From Acidobacteriota bacterium (GTDB taxonomy: Bacteria > Acidobacteriota > Vicinamibacteria > Vicinamibacterales > UBA2999), in NCBI GenBank assembly GCA_947465275.1, contig CANIAI010000024.1, forward strand, positions 1-12,668: a stretch of DNA of 12,668 nt, read 5' to 3'. Below, piece by piece: positions 7,394 to 12,668 of the stretch. The number at the start of each line of letters is the position of its first letter. The stretch's first letter is position 1. The notes below the pieces were generated by a model. It had not been told where the DNA came from. It ran no database searches and saw nothing but the letters and a program-made list of their open reading frames with translations. The translations under genes and the position numbers were made by a program.

Positions 7394-7415
7394 CGTCGGC
7401 GCGTGTGCGCCGACG
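7394..7415. other. Perfect 9-bp-stem hairpin between oxidoreductase and MFS genes
   Basis: CGTCGGCGC and GCGCCGACG pair around a GTGT loop. On the minus-strand transcript it begins about 20 nt after the oxidoreductase stop and ends about 58 nt before the MFS ATG. There is no T-run, so it would more likely be an attenuating, processing or mRNA-stability hairpin than a strong terminator. If the MFS protein starts at CTG 7438, the hairpin falls inside its coding sequence. Confidence 0.5.
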
Positions 7416-7434
7416 ATCTCCGGAGGAGGCGTGG

Positions 7435-8589
7435 TCAGACGCGCACCTTCCGCGGGTGCTGCGAGTTGTCCTCGAGGAAGGTCTTCTTGTTCGCGAGGTC
7501 TTCGGCGGTCGGCTGCACGCGGCCGGCCGTGTCGGTGACGCGTGAGACAAGCGTGTGCTCGCCCGGCGTGGCGCCCTTCCAGTCGAACGTGAAGAGCTTC
7601 CAGCCGTACTTCGCACGCGTGGACGGATCCAGCGTCGCGGGCTGCCACGCGCCGCCGTCCACCTGCACCTCGACCGAGCGAATCGGCGTGCCGTCGTTCA
7701 GCACCACGCCAAGCACCGTGGTCCGTGTCCCGGCCTGGGACACGCGCGCGATGAACGACTTCAGCTGCATCCGCGTGATGGCGGCTTCCTTCCAGTGCAG
7801 CTCCCCGTTGATCGTCTCACCCTTGAGGCTTCGGTACCAGCGCGCCTGGAACTTCCCGAGGTACTCCTCCTCCTGGGCGTGGATCTCGGACAGCCACTTC
7901 ACGTTTGCCACGCCGTAGTAGCCGGGCACGACGAGGCGGAGCGGTGCCCCCTGGTGCTTCGTGAGCGGCTGCCCGTTCATGGCCCAGACCACGAGCGGTT
8001 CGCCCGAAAGGGCGATGTCCTTCGGGAGGCTGCGGCCGAACTGCTGGTCGACGGTGAACTTCTGGGTGCGGAACTCGACCTCTTCCTCGCCCTTGTCGGC
8101 ACCGAAGAAGACGAACTCGCGCGTCTCGGCCTTCACGCCGGCGCGGTCGAGCACCGCCTTGAGCGGCACACCCGTCCAACGCCCGTTACCGGAAAGCCCC
8201 TGCAGCGGCCGCCGGTTACCCGAGCACTCGAACCCCGCCTCGAGTTCGGTCGACCCGAGCCGCTTGATCTCGTCGAGCGACAGCGAGAGCGGACGATTCA
8301 CCAGTCCCGACACCTTCAGGCGGAACGCGGCGGCGTCGACGGTGGGGTGCCCGTAGTGCTGCGTGGTGAAGAAACGCTCGGGCGCGGTGAGGGGACCGTT
8401 GATCGTCCGGACGTCGAGGAGCCGACGGTCGGGACCTGGCTCGAAGTTCACGTTGTCAGGAATGTCGGTGAACGGCACCAGCGTCTCGCCCTGGGCGAGG
8501 GCCGGGAGAATCCACTCCGGCACGCCGAAGGCGGCCAGACCAGTCAGGGCAAGGGTGCTCTTCAGCAGGTCGCGTCGCTTCGGGATCAT
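7435..8589 (-). CDS. Tat-exported sulfite-oxidase-family molybdopterin oxidoreductase
   Basis: The 384-residue protein belongs to the sulfite oxidase family and is expected to work in the periplasm with a molybdenum cofactor. The start is ATG 8589, six bases after GGAGG; the frame is open further up but without such a site. A twin-arginine signal (KRRDLLKS at 4-11, hydrophobic stretch, LPALAQG) fits export of a folded cofactor enzyme. The molybdopterin domain spans about 60-260, with Cys122 in FECSGNRR as the expected Mo ligand and the conserved GAPLRLVVPGYYGVANVKWL (214-233). The C-terminal ~115 residues resemble the Mo-cofactor dimerisation domain (VEVQVDGGAW, FDWKGATPGEH). No heme domain or cytochrome c partner is fused or adjacent. 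Substrate may be sulfite, but other family members act differently. Confidence 0.9.
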   Translation of the reverse strand: MIPKRRDLLKSTLALTGLAAFGVPEWILPALAQGETLVPFTDIPDNVNFEPGPDRRLLDVRTINGPLTAPERFFTTQHYGHPTVDAAAFRLKVSGLVNRPLSLSLDEIKRLGSTELEAGFECSGNRRPLQGLSGNGRWTGVPLKAVLDRAGVKAETREFVFFGADKGEEEVEFRTQKFTVDQQFGRSLPKDIALSGEPLVVWAMNGQPLTKHQGAPLRLVVPGYYGVANVKWLSEIHAQEEEYLGKFQARWYRSLKGETINGELHWKEAAITRMQLKSFIARVSQAGTRTTVLGVVLNDGTPIRSVEVQVDGGAWQPATLDPSTRAKYGWKLFTFDWKGATPGEHTLVSRVTDTAGRVQPTAEDLANKKTFLEDNSQHPRKVRV

Positions 8590-8642
8590 CTGCAGCCTCC
8601 GCTGCCGGCGGATGCCGACAGGCTCCCTATTCTCGCTCAACT

Positions 8643-8656
8643 CCGCCGCCCGGCGG
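8643..8656. other. Small GC hairpin upstream of the oxidoreductase gene
   Basis: CCGCC and GGCGG arms with a GCCC loop lie 54 bp ahead of the oxidoreductase ATG on the minus strand. It may be part of the 5' leader. It is too short and GC-rich to be persuasive alone. Confidence 0.2.
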
Positions 8657-8731
8657 TGATCGTGTAGAACCGTCCGCCCGCATCAGTTGCAAGTCCCGAC
8701 ACGCCGGAGCTCGCCGTCGAGCCGCCGGTGC

Positions 8732-8746
8732 GTATGGCCGGCATAC
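8732..8746. promoter_or_regulatory. GTATG-N5-CATAC palindrome in divergent promoter region
   Basis: GTATG and CATAC flank GCCGG; apart from one extra central G the site would be the fully symmetric GTATGCCGGCATAC. It stands in the 244-bp gap between the oxidoreductase start (8589) and the beta-helix gene start (8834), where an operator for either gene would be expected. I see nothing else firm in that gap; no small gene is supported. Confidence 0.35.
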
Positions 8747-8833
8747 AAGCGCCGACTCGTGTGGCCTCTGCCTTGCCTGACGGTTGCGGGACCCCATCCG
8801 GGTCCGTTCCGCTCGAGTTGCCTGGAGAACGTG

Positions 8834-11800
8834 ATGCCCCGAGGCGTGTGTCTCTGTCTGTGTCTGTGTGTCCTGGCGCTGCTGCTCGCGGCGCGCCCCG
8901 CGGCGGCGGCGAACCTGACGGTCTGCGCCAGCGGCTGTCAGTTCAGTTCCGTGCAGGCCGCGGTCGATGCCGCGGCTCCTGGCGATGTCGTGTTACTCCG
9001 GGCGGGACAGACGTTCGTGACCAACCTGGTGCTGCGGGCGAAGTCGAGCACGTCGACGTCGTACATCACCATCCGGTCGGACGCGTCGGACAGCAGCCTT
9101 CCGGCGGCCGGAACCCGCCTCGTGCCACCGGGCAAGGCCGGGGCGAACGTCGCCGCCGGTGTGCTGGCCCGGCTCGTGGGCCAGACGGGCACCTGGCGGA
9201 CGACGCCGGTCGTCCGGACGGAGCCCGGCGCCCACCATTACCGGCTGCAGTTCCTCGATCTCGACGGGGCGTCGAGCGACGGCTACGACACGCTGGTAGC
9301 GCTTGGCGAGAACAGCGCCACCCAGACGTCGAGCAACGTGCCCCACCACGTCACGCTCGACCGGGTCTACCTGCATGGGCAGGCAGTGAAGGGGATGAAA
9401 CGCGGGGTCGCGCTGAACAGCCGCGATACCGAGATCCTCAACAGCTACCTGAGCGACTTCAAGAACATCGATGACGCGCAGAGCATCGGTGGATTCAACG
9501 GACCGGGCCCGTTCCGGATCGTCAACAACCACCTCGAGGCCTCCGGCGAGAACGTCATGTTCGGCGGCTCCGATCCGAAGACGCTGAATCTCGTGCCGAG
9601 CGACATCGAGATTCGGGCGAACCGCATCGTGAAGTCGCTCACCTGGCAGGACCCGGTGCTGGCGACACCCCCGCGGCCGACGGCCAGCGCCGGCAGCGGC
9701 GGCAGCCTCGCCGCGGGCACCCACTACTTCAAGGTCGTCGCCGTGCTCTCGTCGGCCGGCACCGACGTCCTGTCGGCCGCGTCGCCGGAAACAGCGGTGA
9801 CCGTCGGTGGCTCGGGCGCGGTCAGCCTGTCGTGGACGGCGGTCGCGAATGCGTCGTGGTATCGCGTGTATCGGGGGACCTCCGCCGGCGGGCAGTCTCG
9901 CTACGTCACCGTGACCGGCCGCACGCTCACCTACACGGGAGCGGGCGAGACATCGGGCGCGCCGCCCTCGAGCGCGATGCGCTGGACGGTGAAGAACCTG
10001 CTCGAACTGAAGAACGCCCGGCGCGTCACGATCGACGGCAATCTCTTCGAATATCACTGGCAGGCGGCCCAGGTCGGGTACGCCATCGTCTTCACGCCGC
10101 GCAACCAGGAGGGCACCGCGCCCTGGAGCGTCGTGCGTGACGTCACCTTCTCGAACAACGTCGTGCGTCACGTCGCGTCGGGCATCAACATCCTCGGGAG
10201 CGACTACGAGGCCACCTCGCAGGTCACGACGAACATCCGCGTCCTGAACAACCTGTTCTACGACGTGGACACGACATGGGGGAACGGCGGCCGCTGGATG
10301 GTGATCACCCGCTCACCCGTGAACGTCACCATCGACCACAACACGATCCTCCACAGCGGGACGATCATCGACGTCGAGTCGGGGCAGGTCAGCGGTTTCG
10401 TGTACCGGAACAACCTGTCGCGTCACAACGGCTACGGCATCATCGGTCGCGACCACGCCGCGGGCACCGACACCCTGAACGCGTATTTTCCCGGCTGGGT
10501 CTTCGCGCGCAACGTGCTCGCGGGCGGCACCGCGTCGGCGTATCCGTCCGGGAACGAGTTTCCGTCGGTGAGCACGTTCATGGGGTCGTTCGTCGATGCG
10601 GCCGCCGGCGACTACGCGCTGGTCGCCGGCAGTCCCTGGAAGGCGTCAGGGACTGACGGGAAGGACCTCGGCATCGACACCGCGGCGCTCGTGTCGGCCC
10701 AGCTCAGCGGGTCGAATCCGTCGCCGAACCTCACCATCTCGGGTTCCGGTGGCGGCTCAGGTGGCGGCACAGGAGGTGCGGTCACGCCTGGCGGTTCAAC
10801 CACGGTGCTGCCCGCGGGGTGGACGTCGGAGGACATCGGTGCGGTCGCGCTGTCTGGCGCGGCCGGTGAGAGCGCCGGCACCTACACCGTCAGCGGGAAC
10901 GGCGCCGACATCTGGGGTTCGAGCGACGCCTTTCGCTTCGCCTGGCAGCCGCTGACCGGCGACGGCACCATCGTCGCCCGCATCGCCGCGCTGACCGGGG
11001 CTGATGCCTGGACGAAGGCCGGCGTGATGATCCGCGCGAGCACGGCGCCCGGGGCGGCGCATGCGCTCATGCTGGCGTCACGCGGCCGGGGACTCGCGTT
11101 CCAGCGCCGCACGACCGCGGGCGGGCAGTCGACGAACACCGCCGGACCGCTGGTGCCGGCGCCGGTATGGCTGCGGCTCTCACGGGCTGGCAGCCTGATC
11201 ACCGCATCCTGGTCGGCTGACGGGCTCAGCTGGACGACGCTGGGGCAGGAGGCGATCGCCCTGCCGTCCACGGTGCTGGTCGGACTCGCCGTCACGAGCC
11301 ACGACACGACGACGCTCGCGACCGGGACCTTCGACCGGGTGTCGATCAGCAGTGGCGCGGGCCTGCCGTCGGGCTGGTCCGCGAGCGACGTGGGATCTGT
11401 CGGAGTGGCGGGTGTCGCGACCGCCAGCGGCGGCAGCTTCACGGTGCGAGGCGCGGGCGCTGACATCTGGGGCAATCAGGACGCCTTCGCCTACGTCTGG
11501 CGAACGCTGGCCGGCGACGGGCGGATTACCGCACGCGTGGCGTCCCTCTCGGGAACGGATGACTGGACGAAGGCGGGCGTGATGGTGCGGCAGACGCTTG
11601 ACCCGGGCTCCGCCCATGGTCTGGCGCTCGTCTCGGTGGGGAAGGGGCTCGCCTTCCAGCGGCGCACGATTACGGGCGGCAGCTCGACCCATTCGGGACT
11701 GGCGGGCACGGCACCCGAGTGGGTGCGGCTCTCGCGAACCGGTACAACCGTCACGGCGGCGGTGTCATCCGACGGTGTCACCTGGCGCACGGTGGGCAGC

Positions 11801-11914
11801 GACACGGTGTCACTGACGGGGGCCATCTCTGTGGGACTTGCCGTCACCAGTCACGATACGACGCGGCTCGCGACCGCCACCTTCGACAACGTGACGGTGA
11901 GTACGACGCCGTGA
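8834..11914 (+). CDS. Secreted beta-helix protein with FN3 insert and two DUF1349-like repeats
   Basis: ATG 8834 follows GGAG by six bases; the frame is open further up but unsupported. The product has 1026 residues. A Cys/Leu-rich signal peptide covers about 1-26. A pectate-lyase-like right-handed beta-helix follows, first part about 27-276, with regular N-rich turns (ILNSYL, IVNNHL, IRANRIV). At about 277-381 a fibronectin-III-like domain is inserted (HYFKVVAVLS, SWTAVANASWYRVYRGT). The helix then resumes from W384 to about 590 (VTIDGNLFE, VTFSNNVV, VLNNLFYD, TIDHNTI). A Gly/Ser linker (about 635-658) joins two DUF1349-like, concanavalin-fold repeats (659-841, 844-1026), likely carbohydrate-binding. 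Such proteins usually bind or degrade polysaccharide at or outside the cell surface; catalysis is not proven. It may be co-transcribed with the PLD-like gene 101 bp downstream. Confidence 0.9.
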   Translation: MPRGVCLCLCLCVLALLLAARPAAAANLTVCASGCQFSSVQAAVDAAAPGDVVLLRAGQTFVTNLVLRAKSSTSTSYITIRSDASDSSLPAAGTRLVPPGKAGANVAAGVLARLVGQTGTWRTTPVVRTEPGAHHYRLQFLDLDGASSDGYDTLVALGENSATQTSSNVPHHVTLDRVYLHGQAVKGMKRGVALNSRDTEILNSYLSDFKNIDDAQSIGGFNGPGPFRIVNNHLEASGENVMFGGSDPKTLNLVPSDIEIRANRIVKSLTWQDPVLATPPRPTASAGSGGSLAAGTHYFKVVAVLSSAGTDVLSAASPETAVTVGGSGAVSLSWTAVANASWYRVYRGTSAGGQSRYVTVTGRTLTYTGAGETSGAPPSSAMRWTVKNLLELKNARRVTIDGNLFEYHWQAAQVGYAIVFTPRNQEGTAPWSVVRDVTFSNNVVRHVASGINILGSDYEATSQVTTNIRVLNNLFYDVDTTWGNGGRWMVITRSPVNVTIDHNTILHSGTIIDVESGQVSGFVYRNNLSRHNGYGIIGRDHAAGTDTLNAYFPGWVFARNVLAGGTASAYPSGNEFPSVSTFMGSFVDAAAGDYALVAGSPWKASGTDGKDLGIDTAALVSAQLSGSNPSPNLTISGSGGGSGGGTGGAVTPGGSTTVLPAGWTSEDIGAVALSGAAGESAGTYTVSGNGADIWGSSDAFRFAWQPLTGDGTIVARIAALTGADAWTKAGVMIRASTAPGAAHALMLASRGRGLAFQRRTTAGGQSTNTAGPLVPAPVWLRLSRAGSLITASWSADGLSWTTLGQEAIALPSTVLVGLAVTSHDTTTLATGTFDRVSISSGAGLPSGWSASDVGSVGVAGVATASGGSFTVRGAGADIWGNQDAFAYVWRTLAGDGRITARVASLSGTDDWTKAGVMVRQTLDPGSAHGLALVSVGKGLAFQRRTITGGSSTHSGLAGTAPEWVRLSRTGTTVTAAVSSDGVTWRTVGSDTVSLTGAISVGLAVTSHDTTRLATATFDNVTVSTTP
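8846..8874 (+). repeat. TGTSTG-type short tandem tract in signal peptide
   Basis: Near-repeats of CTGTGT and TGTCTG encode an alternating Cys-Leu run in the signal-peptide core of the beta-helix protein. Gain or loss of a 6-bp unit would keep the frame and lengthen or shorten the hydrophobic core. Alternating Cys-Leu is unusual for a signal peptide. Confidence 0.5.
10808..11911 (+). repeat. Tandem duplication of DUF1349-like domain
   Basis: Two units, about 10808-11356 and 11363-11911, encode domains of ~183 residues that are about half identical by eye. Shared anchors are LP-GW, GADIWG, DAF, DDWTKAGVM or DAWTKAGVM, GLAFQRRT, WLRLSR or WVRLSR and GLAVTSHDTT. Near-identical DNA survives around GTCAC-AG-CACGA-ACGACG, while elsewhere synonymous sites differ, so the duplication is not very recent. 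Confidence 0.85.
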
Positions 11915-11934
11915 CGCGGCCGGCGACCCGTCAC
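11911..11934. other. Hairpin overlapping the stop codon of the beta-helix gene
   Basis: GTGACG and CGTCAC arms flank a 12-nt GC-rich loop; the left arm includes the TGA stop. This recalls the stop-spanning hairpin at 3471-3490. The loop is large and there is no T-run, so termination strength would be low. Confidence 0.25.
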
Positions 11935-11953
11935 CACCCGGCCAGAGTGGCGA

Positions 11954-11969
11954 TGGCATCACGCTCGCA
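11954..11969 (+). promoter_or_regulatory. Candidate sigma-54 (-24/-12) promoter
   Basis: TGGCATCACGCTCGCA matches the sigma-54 consensus at GG and GC and at 10 of 13 defined bases. It shares TGGCATC with the candidate at 5469-5485. Transcription would start near 11980, giving a leader of about 36 bases that contains the GGAG ribosome site of the PLD-like gene. The caveat about chance matches in GC-rich DNA applies. Confidence 0.28.
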
Positions 11970-12015
11970 GTGCAGGGGCGAGGTCATCGATTCCCGCCCC
12001 ATCTGGAGCTTCGGC

Positions 12016-12668
12016 ATGCCACTGTCAGCAACACGGTTCCTTCCCGCGCTCTGCCTCGCCGCCCTGCTGGGCAGCGCGCTACCCGCCTCGGCGCTCGAGC
12101 GCATCTGCGATGTCGCGCACGAGGACTGCCGGGCGCCGCTGATCGACCTCATCAACAGGGAAACGGTCGGGATCGACGTGTCCTTCTGGTTCATGGAGGA
12201 CACCCGCTACTCGCAGGCGATCCTCAACCGCTGGAACGCCGGCGTGCCCGTGCGGGTCCTGATGGACACCCAGGCCAACGCCGACTACCCGGGCAATGTC
12301 ACGGTGCTGAACCAGCTCCGCACGGCGGGCATTCCGATGCGGGAGAAGACGTCACCGGAAGGGATCCTCCACTGGAAGCTGATGCTCTTCGTGGGGCAGA
12401 ACACGGTCGAGTTCAGCGGGGCCAACTACAGCTCGGAAGCGTTCGTCCCGATCACGCCCTACGCGAACTACGTCGACGAGGTCATCTATTTCACCGACCG
12501 TCCTGAGATCGTCAACAGCTTCAAGACGCGCTATGACGACGCGTGGACCGATACCGTCAAGTTCACCGACTACGCGAACGTCGTGGGGACGCCGGCGCGG
12601 AAGTACCCGACGTACCCGATCGACCCGTCGTTGAACTTCGTGCCGTGGCAGAGCTTCGCGAACCGGTC
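12016..12668 (+). CDS. Exported phospholipase-D-like protein (3' truncated)
   Basis: ATG 12016 follows GGAG by seven bases. The frame stays open to the right edge, giving 217 visible residues. A Sec signal peptide covers about 1-26, ending in PASA; a CDVAHEDC pair of cysteines (31, 38) follows. The next ~110 residues show the first half of a PLD superfamily fold: VSFWFMED strand, GVPVRVLMD strand, then HWK (H119, K121) and FSGANYS (134-140, N137). In the classical HxKx4D motif an Asp would be at residue 126, where this protein has Val. It may therefore be an altered nuclease/phospholipase-type enzyme or a non-catalytic relative. The second catalytic half would lie beyond the window. It could be co-transcribed with the beta-helix gene or use its own promoter. 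Confidence 0.82.
   Translation, partial: MPLSATRFLPALCLAALLGSALPASALERICDVAHEDCRAPLIDLINRETVGIDVSFWFMEDTRYSQAILNRWNAGVPVRVLMDTQANADYPGNVTVLNQLRTAGIPMREKTSPEGILHWKLMLFVGQNTVEFSGANYSSEAFVPITPYANYVDEVIYFTDRPEIVNSFKTRYDDAWTDTVKFTDYANVVGTPARKYPTYPIDPSLNFVPWQSFANR

Noticed and set aside
7555..8667. 370-codon plus-strand frame opposite the oxidoreductase
   Set aside because: It is a shadow of the well-supported sulfite-oxidase-family gene, with Arg/Glu/Leu-rich composition typical of antisense frames in GC-rich DNA.
8762..8777. TGGCCTCTGCCTTGCC as a sigma-54 promoter for the beta-helix gene
   Set aside because: TTGC and GG are correctly spaced, but only 8 of 13 defined bases agree, which is close to chance in this base composition.
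8993..10171. 392-codon minus-strand frame opposite the beta-helix gene
   Set aside because: No family resemblance, Arg/Ala/Val-rich shadow composition, and the plus-strand gene has clear domains.
1..12668. CRISPR array, tRNA/rRNA, transposase, toxin-antitoxin or phage genes
   Set aside because: I looked on both strands and saw no regular direct repeats with spacers, no tRNA-like cloverleaf and no matching protein motifs.

Overview
The window is GC-rich chromosomal DNA, with every third codon position dominated by G or C. It carries ten protein genes (one cut at each edge) and no RNA gene, CRISPR array, insertion sequence, integrase or plasmid/phage hallmark that I can see. The gene content is a DUF4159 protein, a Fosmidomycin-resistance-type MFS transporter, a Tat-exported sulfite-oxidase-family enzyme, large secreted beta-helix and DUF1349 proteins, and a short secreted Asp/Arg-rich protein. 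Together with the base composition this suggests a soil-type Acidobacteriota, perhaps class Vicinamibacteria. That is inference from remembered gene families, not a phylogenetic result.

Layout. 2-1399 (+, 5' end missing): bactofilin-like beta segment, membrane helices and a C-terminal RDD domain. 1442-2227 (-): FkbM-type methyltransferase. 2261-2500 (+): small DUF3072 protein, starting only 33 bp from the divergent FkbM start. 2653-3474 (+): exported DUF4159 protein. 3487-5289 (-): full-length ABC exporter half-transporter; it converges on the DUF4159 gene, and both stop codons lie inside one perfect 8-bp-stem hairpin. 5521-6165 (+): secreted Asp/Arg-rich protein. 6170-7336 (-): MFS transporter. 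7435-8589 (-): molybdopterin oxidoreductase; these two probably form an operon in the order oxidoreductase then transporter. 8834-11914 (+): 1026-residue secreted beta-helix protein with an inserted fibronectin-III-like domain and two C-terminal DUF1349-like repeats. 12016-12668 (+, 3' end missing): exported phospholipase-D-like protein.

Orientation switches often, so most genes look like single transcription units. The only plausible operons are oxidoreductase-MFS and perhaps beta-helix-PLD. A theme is export: five genes carry Sec or Tat signal peptides and three others are membrane proteins, so the region serves the cell envelope and periplasm. I found no convincing new multi-gene system. 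The items most worth checking are the domain insertion in the beta-helix protein, the degenerate catalytic motif in the PLD-like protein, the secreted Asp/Arg-rich family, the hairpins at gene ends and the uncertain MFS start.
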